Assembly: GCF_963678635.1 (NCBI RefSeq)
Contig: NC_087062.1
Location: 81,882,751 to 81,946,750 of the forward strand
DNA: 64,000 bases
Source of the DNA: Symsagittifera roscoffensis
Taxonomy: Eukaryota; Xenacoelomorpha; Acoela; Convolutidae
Direction: 5' to 3'
A program made the translations under genes and the position numbers. The notes below the pieces were generated by a model. The model was not told where the DNA came from. It did no database searches and worked only from the letters and a program-made list of their open reading frames with translations. This document shows, in pieces, positions 21,708 through 34,709 of the stretch (position 1 is the stretch's first letter; each line of letters starts with the position of its first letter).

Positions 21708-22177
21708 GACTCCACGCTCAATGCTGTCACCAAATGGTGCTCAGACTCCAGCATCTCCAGTGATTGCAAACTGCACATCCTTGAGAAGAACCCCAGCGCC
21801 GTTGCTAAATTCACCGTAGTGTTTGTATAGCGCTCAGCCACTATCTGCACTTCGCTCTTCTCTCTTTCTGTTACGTCGCCAAACCAAGCGTCTAGGTCTT
21901 CTTTCTGGAAAGACTGTATGCTGAGACATGATCGTCCATCACAAATGTGCTCTCCACCTCCGCACGTCAAATCAAGAGAGCTACCGGGTTCCAACTTCTT
22001 TACTGATCCTAGCTTACTCATTGCCTCGCCCGACTCTTTACTCTGCGGTAGGATCAGTTTGTGTATCACATTCAGAGTTCCCAAGTCTTCATCTTTCGTC
22101 GGTGCTAACCTCATTCGTTCCATGACTTCTTCATTCAAGCTTGCATGGGGATTAGGGCACCAGGAGAGTCTCAACAA
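21626..22177 (-). pseudogene. Module C, C-terminal part (U3)
   Basis: From LRLSWCPNPHASLNEE to GRCKQPRK, with the Cys cluster CGGGEHICDGRSC. Its end is in a frame shifted against D. The start of C is lost to the S-type deletion and two nearby stops. Confidence 0.6.
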
Positions 22178-22368
22178 CTTCCAAACCTATCCCAAATTCG
22201 TGGTCATCATGACATTTCCATTCCCCGTTTTCAATTCCACTCTCTTGTTCGAGCGCGGCACGCTTATTACCTAGGGCTTCGTCTCAAGTAGCAAGCCCAG
22301 GCTCGGTTTCTCCCTTTCCATTGAATCAATTTCAACTATCTTCTCTGTCCAAAACTTCATCAGCTCCG

Positions 22369-22698
22369 TCACTTCGTGATTCGAGATCGAGCGAGCTTTT
22401 TCAGACAGTCCTCCAGTTCCTTCATTGTCTCCAGAGCTACCCACCAAGGTCGAGCCGTATTCCTCGTCGCATTCTTCTCAAGAGGGTCGCTGGCCACTTG
22501 TTTGCCAATAGCCTGATGCTCGCTCGAGATCCATGCTTTGCCAACATCCACTTCCCATGTTTGTTCATTCGTCGAACCCATTTTCGAGCTTGCCTTCTGA
22601 GGTCTGAAGTCTTCTTCCGTTGCCAGACTCGTCGAGACCTCTATCTCTTTCACCACCTCCGGTAGCCTCCGTGGTTCGGAGCTACTCTTGTAGGCCAC
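22369..22698 (-). pseudogene. Module A, middle part (U3)
   Basis: YKSSSEPRRLPEVVKEIEVS to LEDCLKKLARSRITK, where it runs into the start of C at the S-type deletion junction. Confidence 0.6.
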
Positions 22699-22873
22699 AG
22701 TCTTCCATCACGCTAGAATCATGGGAGCAGTCTCCCTCAAATTCCTCTGAGACAGCATCCGCCGACGGGCTATTCAACTCCTCTACTTCCCTTTTCCTCT
22801 GTCGAGACTTCACACCTTTGCTTGGGGGCGTCGTCACTATCATCACTGATTCGACCTCTTTGTCCCGGTCCAA
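22682..22873 (-). pseudogene. Module A, N-terminal part (U3)
   Basis: 63 codons, LDRDKEVESVMIVTTPPSKG to VSEEFEGDCSHDS, shifted out of frame from the next piece by a small indel near 22745. Confidence 0.5.
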
Positions 22874-23304
22874 CCCTTTCGACTCTTGCCAACCCCCTTA
22901 TCTCTGGCGATATGCTGTATCAGTATCTGGTAAACTTCTAGACTCTTGTTGCCCAACTTCAATTTATCGTGTGAGGTCCATACCTCCAATTCTATTCCCA
23001 CTAGGCTTCACGCGAACGTCAGCTGCCCCGCTGTTCTAACGAAGGGATTTGCCATCAATGGCAATGCGGACGAAGGTGTTCTCATCGCCTCCTCGAAGTG
23101 ATCCCGCAACAAATTCTGCCAAATTCGCTTCAGCTGGGACACTCCACTGGTTGGCCGTGATTTATATAATAATTATAGCATATTAATATCAATATTTTGT
23201 TTCGTTAAAATTTTTTTTTCGTGACCTCAGATTTCATCCGAGTTCACACTCGAGCCCCTTTCCTTCCCTCTCAAGACTCAAGAAACCCTCGTTGAGCCCC
23301 CTGC

Positions 23305-23961
23305 TCATTTCTTATTCCTAGCATTTGAGGTGCTAGGCCCTGACGAGTTTGACCCCGTGATCTGCCTTAGCAGCGATTCTTCATCATCGGAGCTAATTAC
23401 GATCTCTTCCCACGCTTTTAGTTGTTCGAAGGATTGCATCCACTCCGTCTGCTCTTGCAATTTCCTTGCCTGATTTGATAAACCCTTCACTTTCAATTCC
23501 CTGTTCAAGCAAAAGGAATTGTGCTGGCTCAGGCTCACGTTCTTCGCCAAGTCCTCCTCCAGTATCGATTCCCTGGTTTTGGTATTGTCTCTAGACACCC
23601 AACCGACTCTTTTCCAATCCGTCGTAATCGCATTTCGATGGGTCAGCAAAGGTCCCTTGAAGGCTTCCGGTCCTATCTCTGCCAGGAACTGTCGATATTC
23701 TTTACGATGTTTTTTCATGTGGTCTTTCGTCACGACATACAACCAAGATTTCAATGTCGCTCGAAACCACGGGAAGAACCTTATGCGGCTCCATACGTGC
23801 CTGACCTCCATAGGTATGGCGAATACCTTGCACGCCTTCTCAAACAACTCAAGTCTCCTGCTATAATCAATAGCGTATATCGATTCCACCGTTGGTGTCT
23901 TCGATTTCCTGTATTTCGTCACATTCTCCTCAATCCATCGCAACGTCAACATCGTGCTCAC
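23305..23961 (-). pseudogene. Module E (U4)
   Basis: 218 codons, complete STMLTLRW to SNARNKK, preceded in frame by TAG after D. Carries TDWKRVGWV and LKSWLY variants also found in U7 and U10. Confidence 0.65.
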
Positions 23962-23964
23962 TAC

Positions 23965-24498
23965 CTATATGATCACCTTCTGTCGATGAACGGGTAATCC
24001 GACCAACCTAATCTCTTCCACGTCCCACACTAAACAGAGGTTTGAGTGTTCCGGGTACCACACTGTCTGCGCCAAGCAATGGCATGGGCATTCCCCATGT
24101 GTAATATAGATGTTCCGTCGATTGCGTTCTCCCGAAGCTTCCAGCAGAGGTTCCAATTCCATCATCTTCTCATGTGTTGTATCATTCTTCTCCTGCGCTG
24201 GGACACTATTCATCGGCTTCCCGGTGATATTCTGTCTCTCGAAGTCACTTGTGTTTTCGCCTTCCAAACTCAAGAGTTCTTCTCCCCAGATTTCACTCAA
24301 GTCATCTCTTTGTTCCCTTGGCACAGTTCCCAGGATCTTCTTCAACAGCCTATGTGAATGATGCGACATTCGAGCCAGTCGTACGCACTTGGGTACCGAG
24401 AAGGCTTTGTCTACTAATATCCTTTGGCTGGATACCTCTACCATCTCCATGTGTAATGGATAGTGGCTCCCTCGTAGGTTGGCCATTACAGATCCCAC
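23965..24498 (-). pseudogene. Module D (U4)
   Basis: 177 codons, GSVMANLRGSHYPLHMEMVE to HRQKVII. Cys/His-rich HGECPCHCLAQ stretch mid-way. Closed by TAG. Confidence 0.65.
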
Positions 24499-24559
24499 TT
24501 AGGATTTTGCATTTACTGGCAGACCGTAAATCTCGCTCACGGGAAATCCCATTTCCGCC

Positions 24560-25324
24560 TCAAGACCAATCCTCCATCCTCTGATGTGTTTCTGGGTTGT
24601 TTGCAACGCCCCCCGGCCACGACTCCACGCTCAATGCTGTCACCAAATGGTGCTCAGACTCCAGCATCTCCAGTGATTGCAAACTGCACATCCTTGAGAA
24701 GAACCCCAGCGCCGTTGCTATATTCACCGTAGTGTTTGTGTAGCGCTCAGCCACTATCTGCACTTCGCTCTTCTCTCTTTCTGTTACGTCGCCAAACCAA
24801 GAGTCTAGGTCTTCTTTCTGGAAAGACTGTATTCTGACACATGATCGTCCATCACAAGTGTGCTCTTCGACTCCGCACGTCAAATCAAGACAGCTACCGG
24901 GTTTCAACTTCTTTACTGATCCTAGCTTACTCGTTGCCTCGCCCGACTCTTTACTCTGCGTTAGGATCAGTTTGTGTATCACATTCAGAGTTCCCAAGTC
25001 TTCATCTTTCGTCGGTGCTAACCTCACTCGTTCCGTGGCTTCTTCAATCAAGCTTGCATGGGGATTAGGGCACCAGGAGGGTCTCAACAACTTCCAAACC
25101 GTTCCCAAATTCGTGGTCATCATGCCATTTCCATTCCCCATTTTCAATTCCACTCTCTTGTTCGAGCGCGGCACGCTTATTACCTTGGGCGTCGTCTCAA
25201 GTAGCAGGCCCAGGCTCGGTTTCTCTCTTTCCATTGAATCAATTTCAATTATCTTCTCTGTCCAAAACTTCAACAGCTCCGTCACTTCGTGATTCCTGTG
25301 AGCGCTCCCGGCCTCTGAATCCAA
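24560..25324 (-). pseudogene. Module C (U4)
   Basis: 254 codons, DSEAGSAHRNHEVTEL to LSVESWPGG, then shifted by an extra C. Cys cluster reads CGVEEHTCDGRSC. Confidence 0.63.
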
Positions 25325-25650
25325 AAAGGGTTGTATGCTAACCCGATTACTCCAGATACATATTGGTATTCTCCCCGTTTGCTGGGTCTAGAGTAATCCT
25401 CAGCCGAGGCCAAGTTAGGATGCACATCATGCCCCTCTTCGAATTTCTTGTTGTAGAATCTCCGTATCTCATCAAGTTTCCCATGATTATCTAGAAATTG
25501 CCTGGAGTCATCTTTCTTTTCGATCCCCGTACTCTGGTACACGTTCAGTATGATAGTGGAGACTCTCCTCTCCATAGTTTTGCTCCCCATGGCCTTCTGA
25601 TGACATGCTTGGACGGTACTATTGGTCATTACGGACATTATCCACCTCAA
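25282..25650 (-). pseudogene. Module B (U4)
   Basis: 122 codons, same sequence as the U2 copy; follows A across the shared TGA. Confidence 0.6.
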
Positions 25651-25653
25651 GAA

Positions 25654-26517
25654 TCAAGTGGCATCTTTTCTTCTCGCCAGACTCAAACCGGAATTATCTC
25701 TGGCGATATGCTGTACCAGCATCTGGTAAACTTCTAGACTCTTGTTGCCCAACTTCAATTTATTGTGTGAGGTCAATACCTCCAATTCTATTCCCACTAG
25801 GCTCCACGCGAACGTCAGCTGCCCCGCTGTTCTAACGAGGGGATTTGCCATCAATGGCAATGCGGACGAAGGTGTTATCATCGCCTCCTCGAAGTGATCC
25901 CGCAACAAATTCTGCCAAATTCGCTTCAGCTGACTTCCCAATTCTAATTTGTTAACCTCGGCTTTTTTTGGGTAGCCCAATTGCGACCCTTGCGGGACAC
26001 TCCACGATCGAGCTTTTTCAGACAGTCCTCCAGTTCCTTCAATTGTCTCCAGAGCTACCCACCAAGGTCGAGCCGTATTTCTCGTCGCATTCTTCTCAAG
26101 AGGGTCGCTGGCCACTTGTTTGCCAATAGCCTGATGCTCACTCGAGATCCATGCTTTGCCAACATCCACTTCCCATGTTTGTTCATTCGTCGAACCCTTT
26201 TTCGAGCTTGCCTTCTGAGGTCTGAAGTCTTCTTCCGTTGCCAGACTCGTCGAAACCTCTATCTCTTTCACCACCTCTGGTAGCCTCCTTGGTTCGGAGC
26301 TACTCTTGTAGGCCGCAGTCATCCATCGCGCTAGAATCATGGGAGCAGTCTCCCTTAAATTTTTCTCAGAGATAGCATCCGCCGACGGGCTATTCAACTC
26401 CTCTACTTCCCTTTTCCTCTTTCGAGACTTCACACCTTTGCTTGGGGGCGTCGTCACTATCATCACTGATTCGACCTCTTTGTCCCGGTCCAACCCTTTC
26501 GACTCTTGCCAACCCAC
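25654..26517 (-). pseudogene. Module A (U4)
   Basis: 287 codons with the GWQESKGLDRD junction start, as in U1. ANPLVRT variant. Confidence 0.65.
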
Positions 26518-26924
26518 TTATCTCTGGCGATATGCTGTACCAGTCTCTGGTAAACTTCTAGACTCTTGTTTCCCAACTTCAATTTATCGTGTGAGGTCAA
26601 TACCTCCAATTCTATTCCCACTAGGCTCCACGCGAACGTCAGCTGCCCCGCTGTTCTAACGAAGGGATTTGCCATCAATGGCAATGCGGACGAAGGTGTT
26701 CTCATCGCCTCCTCGAAGTGATCCCGCAACAAGTTCTGCCAAATTCGCTTCAGCTGGGACACTCCACTGGTTGGCCGTGATTTATATAATAATTATAGCA
26801 TATTAATATCAATATTTCGTTTCGTTAAAATTTCTTTTTCGTGACCTCAGATTTCATCCGAGTTCACACTCGAGCCCCTTTCCTTCCCTCTCAAGACTCA
26901 AGAAACCCTCGTTGAGCCCCCTGC

Positions 26925-27581
26925 TCATTTCGTATTCCTAGCATTTGAGGTGCTAGGCCCTGACGAGTTTGACACCGTGATCTGCCTTAGCAGCGCTTCC
27001 TCATCATCAGAGCTAATTACGATCTCTTCCCACGCTTTTAGATGTTCGAAGGATCGCATCCACTCCCTCTGCTCTTGCAACACCCTTGCCTGATTTGATA
27101 AACCCTTCACTTTCAATTCCCTGTTCACGCAAAAGGAATTGTGCTGGCTCAGGCTCACGTTCTTCGCCAAGTCCTCCTCCAGTATCGATTCCCTGGTTTT
27201 GGTATTGTCTCTAGACACCCTACCGACTCTTTTCCAACCCGTCGTAATCGCATTTCGATGGGTCAGCAAAGGTCCCTTGAAGGCTTCCGGTCCTATCTCT
27301 GCCAGGAACTGTCGATATTCTTTACGATGTTTTTTCATGTGGTCTTTCGTCACCACATACAACCAAGATGTCAATGTCGCTCGAAACCACGGGAAGAACC
27401 TTATGCGGCTCCATACGAGCCTGACCTCCATAGGTATGGCGAATACCTTGCACGCCTTCTCAAACAACTCAAGTCTCCTGCTATAATCAATAGCGTATAT
27501 CGATTCCACCGTTGGTGTCTTCGATTTCCTGTACTTCGTCACATTCTCCTCAATCCATCGCAACGTCAACATCGTGCTCAC
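26925..27581 (-). pseudogene. Module E (U5)
   Basis: 218 codons, with VRLVWSR and LQEQREWMRSFEHLK variants shared with U2. Confidence 0.65.
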
Positions 27582-27584
27582 TAC

Positions 27585-28070
27585 CTAAATGATCACCTTC
27601 TGTCGATGAACGGGTAATCCGACCAACCTAATCTCTTCCACGTCCCACACTAAACAGAGGTTTGAGTGTTCCGGGTACCACACTGTCTGCGCCAAGCAAT
27701 GGCATGGGCATTCCCCATGTGTAATATAGATGTTCCGTCGATTGCGTTCTCCCGAAGCTTCCAGCAGAGGTTCCAATTCCATCATCTTCTCATGTGTTGT
27801 ATCATTCTTCTCCTGCGCTGGGACACTATTCATCGGCTTCCCGGTGATATTCTGTCTCTCGAAGTCACTTGTGTTTTCGCCTTCCAAACTCAAGAGTTCT
27901 TCTCCCCAGATTTCACTCAAGTCATCTCTTTGTTCCCTTGGCACAGTTCCCAGGATCTTCTTCAACAGCCTATGTGAATGATGCGACATTCGAGCCAGTC
28001 GTACGCACTTGGGTACCGAGAAGGCTTTGTCTACTAATATCCTTTGGCTGGATACCTCTACCATCTCCAT
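27585..28070 (-). pseudogene. Module D (U5)
   Basis: 161 codons from EMVEVSSQRILVDKAFS to HRQKVII then TAG. Confidence 0.62.
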
Positions 28071-28118
28071 GTGTAATGGATAGTGGCTCCCTCATAGGTT
28101 GGCCATTACAGATCCCAC

Positions 28119-28943
28119 TTAGGATTTTGCATTTACTGGCAGACCGTAAATCTCGCTCACGGGAAATCCCATTTCCGCCTCAAGACCAATCCTCCATCCT
28201 CTGATGTGTTTCTGGGTTGTTTGCAACGCCCCCGGCCACGACTCCACGCTCAATGCTGTCACCAAAAGGTGCTCAGACTCCAGCATCTCCAGTGATTGCA
28301 AACTGCACATCCTTGAGAAGAACCCCAGCGCCGTTGCTATATTCACCGTAGTGTTTGTGTAGCGCTCAGCCACTATCTGCACTTCGCTCTTCTCTCTTTC
28401 TGTTACGTCGCCAAACCAAGAGTCTAGGTCTTCTTTCTGGAAAGACTGTATTCTGACACATGATCGTCCATCACAAGTGTGCTCTCCGACTCCGCACGTC
28501 AAATCAAGACAGCTACCGGGTTTCAACTTCTTAACTGATCCTAGCTTACTCGTTGCCTCGCCCGACTCTTTACTCTGCGTTAGGATCAGTTTGTGTATCA
28601 CATTCAGAGTTCCCAAGTCTTCATCTTTCGTCGGTGCTAACCTCACTCGTTCCGTGGCTTCTTCAATCAAGCTTGCATGGGGATTAGGGCACCAGGAGGG
28701 TCTCAACAACTTCCAAACCGTTCCCAAATTCGTGGTCATCATGCCATTTCCATTCCCCATTTTCAATTCCACTCTCTTGTTCGAGCGCGGCATGCTTATT
28801 ACCTTGGGCGTCGTCTCAAGTAGCAGGCCCAGGCTCGGTTTCTCTCTTTCCATTGAATCAATTTCAATTATCTTCTCTGTCCAAAACTTCAACAGCTCCG
28901 TCACTTCGTGATTCCTGTGAGCGCTCCCGGCCTCTGAATCCAA
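28119..28943 (-). pseudogene. Module C (U5)
   Basis: 274 codons, differs from the U2 copy by one residue noticed (SEHLLV for SEHHLV). Ends GLPVNAKS, TAA. Confidence 0.65.
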
Positions 28944-29269
28944 AAAGGGTTGTATGCTAACCCGATTACTCCAGATACATATTGGTATTCTCCCCGTTTG
29001 CTGGGTCTAGAGTAATCCTCAGCCGAGGCCAAGTTAGGATGCACATCATGCCCCTCTTCGAATTTCTTGTTGTAGAATCTCCGTATCTCATCAAGTTTCC
29101 CATGATTATCTAGAAATTGCCTGGAGTCATCTTTCTTTTCGATCCCCGTACTCTGGTACACGTTCAGTATGATAGTGGAGACTCTCCTCTCCATAGTTTT
29201 GCTCCCCATGGCCTTCTGATGACATGCTTGGACGGTACTATTGGTCATTACGGACATTATCCACCTCAA
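28901..29269 (-). pseudogene. Module B (U5)
   Basis: 122 codons, same as U2 and U4. Confidence 0.6.
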
Positions 29270-29272
29270 GAA

Positions 29273-30112
29273 TCAAGTGGCATCTTTTCTTCTCGCCAGA
29301 CTCAAACCGGAATTATCTCTGGCGATATGCTGTACCAGCATCTGGTAAACTTCTAGACTATTGTTGCCCAACTTCAATTTATTGTGTGAGGTCAATACCT
29401 CCAATTCTATTCCCACTAGGCTCCACGCGAACGTCAGCTGCCCCGCTGTTCTAACGAGGGGATTTGCCATCAATGGCAATGCGGACGAAGGTGTTATCAT
29501 CGCCTCCTCGAAGTGATCCCGCAACAAATTCTGCCAAATTCGCTTCAGCTGACTTCCCAATTCTAATTTGTTAACCTCGGCTTTTTTTGGGTATTCCAAT
29601 TGCGACCCTTGCGGGACACTCCACGATCGAGCTTTTTCAGACAGTCCTCCAGTTCCTTCAATTGTCTCCAGAGCTACCCACCAAGGTCGAGCCGTATTTC
29701 TCGTCGCATTCTTCTCAAGAGGGTCGCTGGCCACTTGTTTGCCAATAGCCTGATGCTCGCTCGAGATCCATGCTTTGCCAACATCCACTTCCCATGTTTG
29801 TTCATTCGTCGAACCCTTTTTCGAGCTTGCCTTCTGAGGTCTGAAGTCTTCTTCCGTTGCCAGACTCGTCGAAACCTCTATCTCTTTCACCACCTCTGGT
29901 AGCCTCCTTGGTTCGGAGCTACTCTTGTAGGCCGCAGTCATCCATCGCGCTAGAATCATGGGAGCAGTCTCCCTTAAATTTTTCTCAGAGATAGCATCCG
30001 CCGACGGGCTATTCAACTCCTCTACTTCCCTTTTCCTCTTTCGAGACTTCACACCTTTGCTTGGGGGCGTCGTCACTATCATCACTGATTCGACCTCTTT
30101 GTCCCGGTCCAA
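29273..30112 (-). pseudogene. Module A (U5)
   Basis: 279 codons. One residue differs from U2 (GNNSLEVY). Confidence 0.65.
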
Positions 30113-30543
30113 CCCTTTCGACTCTTGCCAACCCCCTTATCTCTGGCGATTTGCTGTACCAGTATCTGGTAAACTTCTAGAATCTTGTTTCCCAACTTCA
30201 ATTTATCGTGTGAGGTCAATACCTCCAATTCTATTCCCACTAGGCTCCACGCGAACGTCAGCTGCCCCGCTGTTCTAACGAAGGGATTTGCCATCAATGG
30301 CAATGCGGACGAAGGTGTTCTCATCGCCTCCTCGAAGTGATCCCGCAACAAGTTCTGCCAAATTCGCTTCAAATGGGACACTCCACTGGTTGGCAGTGAT
30401 TTATATAATAATTATAGCATATTAATATCAATATTTCGTTTCGTTAAAATTTCTTTTTCTTGACCTCAGATTTCATCCGAGTTCACACTCGAGCCCCTTT
30501 CCTTCCCTCTCAAGACTCAAGAAACCCTCGTTGAGCCCCCTGC

Positions 30544-30888
30544 TCATTTCGTATTCCTAGCATTTGAGGTGCTAGGCCCTGACGAGTTTGACACCGTGAT
30601 CTGCCTTAGCACCGCTTCCTCATCATCAGAGCTAATTACGATCTCTTCCCACGCTTTTAGTTGTTCGAAGGATCGCATCCACTCCCTCTGCTCTTGCAAC
30701 TTCCTTGCCTGATTTGATAAACCCTTCACTTTCAATTCCCTGTTCACGCAAAAGGAATTGTGCTGGCTCAGGCTCACGTTCTTCGCCAAGTCCTCCTCCA
30801 GTATCGATTCCCTGGTTTTGGTATTGTCTCTAGACACCCTACCGACTCTTTTCCAACCCGTCGTAATCGCATTTCGATGGGTCAGCAA
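30544..30888 (-). pseudogene. Module E, C-terminal piece (U6)
   Basis: 114 codons, identical in translation to the U3 copy. Confidence 0.6.
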
Positions 30889-30903
30889 AGGTCTCTTGAA
30901 TGC

Positions 30904-31857
30904 TTACGGTCCTATCTCTGCCAGGAACTGTCGATATTCTTTACGATGTTTTTTCATGTGGTCTTTCGTCACCATATACAACCAAGATGTCAATGTCGCT
31001 CGAAACCACGGGAAGAGTCTTATGCGGCTCCAAAAGTGACTGACCTCCATAGGTATGGCAAATACCTTGCACGCCGTCTCAAACAACTCAAGTCTCCTGC
31101 TATAATCAATAGCGTATATCGATTCCACCGTTGGTGTCTTCGATTCCCTGTATTTCGTCACTTTCTCCTCAATCCATCGCAACGCCAACATCGTGCTCAC
31201 TTCCAAGATGATCACCTTCTGTCGCTGAACGGGTAATCCGACCAACCTAATCTCTTCCACGTCCCACACTAAACAGAGGTTTGAGTGTTCCGGGTACCAC
31301 ACTGTCTGCGCCAAGCAATGGCATGGGCATTCCCCATGTGTAAAATCGGTGCTCCGTAGATTGCGTTCTCCCGAAGTTTCCAGCATAGGTTCCAATTCCA
31401 TCATCTTCTCATGTGTTGTATCATTCTCCTCCTGTGCTGGGACACTATTCATCGACTTCCCAGTGATATTCTGTCTCTCGAAGTCACTTGTGTTTTCGCC
31501 TTCCGAACTCAAGAGTTCTTCTCCCCAGATTTCACTCAAGTCATCTCTTTGTTCCCTTGGCACAGTTCCCAAGATCTTTTTCAACAGCCTATTTGAATGA
31601 TGCGACATGCGAGCTAGTCTTACGCACTTGGGTACCGAGAAGGCCTTGTCTACTAATATCCTTTGGCTGGATACCTCTACCATCGCCATGTGTAATGGAT
31701 AGTGGCTCCCACATAGGTTGGCCATTACAGATCCCACTAGGGATTTTGCATTTACTGGCAAACCGTAAATCTCGCTCACGGGAAATCCCATTTCCGCCTC
31801 AAAACCAATCCTCCAACCTCTGATGTCTTTCTGGGTTGTTTGCAACGCCCCGGACAC
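30904..31857 (-). pseudogene. Modules D and E, 317-codon open frame (U6)
   Basis: Identical in translation to the U3 copy; both boundaries C/D and D/E open. Confidence 0.68.
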
Positions 31858-32327
31858 GACTCCACGCTCAATGCTGTCACCAAATGGTGCTCAGACTCCA
31901 GCATCTCCAGTGATTGCAAACTGCACATCCTTGAGAAGAACCCCAGCGCCGTTGCTAAATTCACCGTAGTGTTTGTATAGCGCTCAGCCACTATCTGCAC
32001 TTCGCTCTTCTCTCTTTCTGTTACGTCGCCAAACCAAGCGTCTAGGTCTTCTTTCTGGAAAGACTGTATGCTGAGACATGATCGTCCATCACAAATGTGC
32101 TCTCCACCTCCGCACGTCAAATCAAGAGAGCTACCGGGTTCCAACTTCTTTACTGATCCTAGCTTACTCATTGCCTCGCCCGACTCTTTACTCTGCGGTA
32201 GGATCAGTTTGTGTATCACATTCAGAGTTCCCAAGTCTTCATCTTTCGTCGGTGCTAACCTCATTCGTTCCATGACTTCTTCATTCAAGCTTGCATGGGG
32301 ATTAGGGCACCAGGAGAGTCTCAACAA
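31776..32327 (-). pseudogene. Module C, C-terminal part (U6)
   Basis: 183 codons, identical in translation to U3. Confidence 0.6.
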
Positions 32328-32518
32328 CTTCCAAACCTATCCCAAATTCGTGGTCATCATGACATTTCCATTCCCCGTTTTCAATTCCACTCTCTTGTTC
32401 GAGCGCGGCACGCTTATTACCTAGGGCTTCGTCTCAAGTAGCAAGCCCAGGCTCGGTTTCTCCCTTTCCATTGAATCAATTTCAACTATCTTCTCTGTCC
32501 AAAACTTCATCAGCTCCG

Positions 32519-33023
32519 TCACTTCGTGATTCGAGATCGAGCGAGCTTTTTCAGACAGTCCTCCAGTTCCTTCATTGTCTCCAGAGCTACCCACCAAGGT
32601 CGAGCCGTATTCCTCGTCGCATTCTTCTCAAGAGGGTCGCTGGCCACTTGTTTGCCAATAGCCTGATGCTCGCTCGAGATCCATGCTTTGCCAACATCCA
32701 CTTCCCATGTTTGTTCATTCGTCGAACCCATTTTCGAGCTTGCCTTCTGAGGTCTGAAGTCTTCTTCCGTTGCCAGACTCGTCGAGACCTCTATCTCTTT
32801 CACCACCTCCGGTAGCCTCCGTGGTTCGGAGCTACTCTTGTAGGCCACAGTCTTCCATCACGCTAGAATCATGGGAGCAGTCTCCCTCAAATTCCTCTGA
32901 GACAGCATCCGCCGACGGGCTATTCAACTCCTCTACTTCCCTTTTCCTCTGTCGAGACTTCACACCTTTGCTTGGGGGCGTCGTCACTATCATCACTGAT
33001 TCGACCTCTTTGTCCCGGTCCAA
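32519..33023 (-). pseudogene. Module A in two overlapping frames (U6)
   Basis: N-terminal 63 codons (32832-33023) and middle 109 codons (32519-32848), broken by the same indel and S-type junction as U3. Confidence 0.58.
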
Positions 33024-33454
33024 CCCTTTCGACTCTTGCCAACCCCCTTATCTCTGGCGATATGCTGTATCAGTATCTGGTAAACTTCTAGACTCTTGTT
33101 GCCCAACTTCAATTTATCGTGTGAGGTCCATACCTCCAATTCTATTCCCACTAGGCTTCACGCGAACGTCAGCTTCCCCGCTGTTCTAACGAAGGGATTT
33201 GCCATCAATGGCAATGCGGACGAAGGTGTTCTCATCGCCTCCTCGAAGTGATCCCGCAACAAGTTCTGCCAAATTCGCTTCAGCTGGGACACTCCACTGG
33301 TTGGCCGTGATTTATATAATAATTATAGCATATTAATATCAATATTTTGTTTCGTTAAAATTTTTTTTTCGTGACCTCAGATTTCATCCGAGTTCACACT
33401 CGAGCCCCTTTCCTTCCCTCTCAAGACTCAAGAAACCCTCGTTGAGCCCCCTGC

Positions 33455-34111
33455 TCATTTCTTATTCCTAGCATTTGAGGTGCTAGGCCCTGACGAGTTT
33501 GACCCCGTGATCTGCCTTAGCAGCGATTCTTCATCATCGGAGCTAATTACGATCTCTTCCCACGCTTTTAGTTGTTCGAAGGATTGCATCCACTCCGTCT
33601 GCTCTTGCAATTTCCTTGCCTGATTTGATAAACCCTTCACTTTCAATTCCCTGTTCAAGCAAAAGGAATTGTGCTGGCTCAGGCTCACGTTCTTCGCCAA
33701 GTCCTCCTCCAGTATCGATTCCCTGGTTTTGGTATTGTCTCTAGACACCCAACCGACTCTTTTCCAATCCGTCGTAATCGCATTTCGATGGGTCAGCAAA
33801 GGTCCCTTGAAGGCTTCCGGTCCTATCTCTGCCAGGAACTGTCGATATTCTTTACGATGTTTTTTCATGTGGTCTTTCGTCACGACATACAACCAAGATT
33901 TCAATGTCGCTCGAAACCACGGGAAGAACCTTATGCGGCTCCATACGTGCCTGACCTCCATAGGTATGGCGAATACCTTGCACGCCTTCTCAAACAACTC
34001 AAGTCTCCTGCTATAATCAATAGCGTATATCGATTCCACCGTTGGTGTCTTCGGTTTCCTGTATTTCGTCACATTCTCCTCAATCCATCGCAACGTCAAC
34101 ATCGTGCTCAC
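33455..34111 (-). pseudogene. Module E (U7)
   Basis: 218 codons as in U4, with one residue change noticed (YRKPKTP). Confidence 0.65.
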
Positions 34112-34114
34112 TAC

Positions 34115-34648
34115 CTATATGATCACCTTCTGTCGATGAACGGGTAATCCGACCAACCTAATCTCTTCCACGTCCCACACTAAACAGAGGTTTGAGTGTT
34201 CCGGGTACCACACTGTCTGCGCCAAGCAATGGCATGGGCATTCCCCATGTGTAATATAGATGTTCCGTCGATTGCGTTCTCCCGAAGCTTCCAGCAGAGG
34301 TTCCAATTCCATCATCTTCTCATGTGTTGCATCATTCTTCTCCTGCGCTGGGACACTATTCATCGGCTTCCCGGTGATATTCTGTCTCTCGAAGTCACTT
34401 GTGTTTTCGCCTTCCAAACTCAAGAGTTCTTCTCCCCAGATTTCACTCAAGTCATCTCTTTGTTCCCTTGGCACAGTTCCCAGGATCTTCTTCAACAGCC
34501 TATGTGAATGATGCGACATTCGAGCCAGTCGTACGCACTTGGGTACCGAGAAGGCTTTGTCTACTAATATCCTTTGGCTGGATACCTCTACCATCTCCAT
34601 GTGTAATGGATAGTGGCTCCCTCGTAGGTTGGCCATTACAGATCCCAC
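34115..34648 (-). pseudogene. Module D (U7)
   Basis: 177 codons as in U4, with NDATHEK for NDTTHEK. Confidence 0.65.
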
Positions 34649-34709
34649 TTAGGATTTTGCATTTACTGGCAGACCGTAAATCTCGCTCACGGGAAATCCC
34701 ATTTCCGCC

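Larger units (their letters stand above)
20226..23136 (-). repeat. Array unit U3 (S type)
   Basis: Lacks about 709 bp relative to L: the start of C is joined to the middle of A at about 22380 (CGTGATTCGAGATCGAG). R is broken by a TGG-to-TGA change near 23010. It reads MKELEDCLKK in A, as U11 does, while L units read IEGTGGLSEK there. Confidence 0.88.
23137..26756 (-). repeat. Array unit U4 (L type, first L of repeat)
   Basis: 3620 bp. Its C ends with an extra base near 24612 (a run of C) so that the tail reads GVANNPETHQ. U7 is its counterpart in the next 10,150-bp repeat. Confidence 0.9.
26757..30375 (-). repeat. Array unit U5 (L type, second L of repeat)
   Basis: 3619 bp, the undeleted counterpart of U2. 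Confidence 0.9.
30376..33286 (-). repeat. Array unit U6 (S type)
   Basis: 2911 bp. Matches U3 nearly base for base; I noticed only isolated differences (for example near 33173 and 33262). Confidence 0.9.
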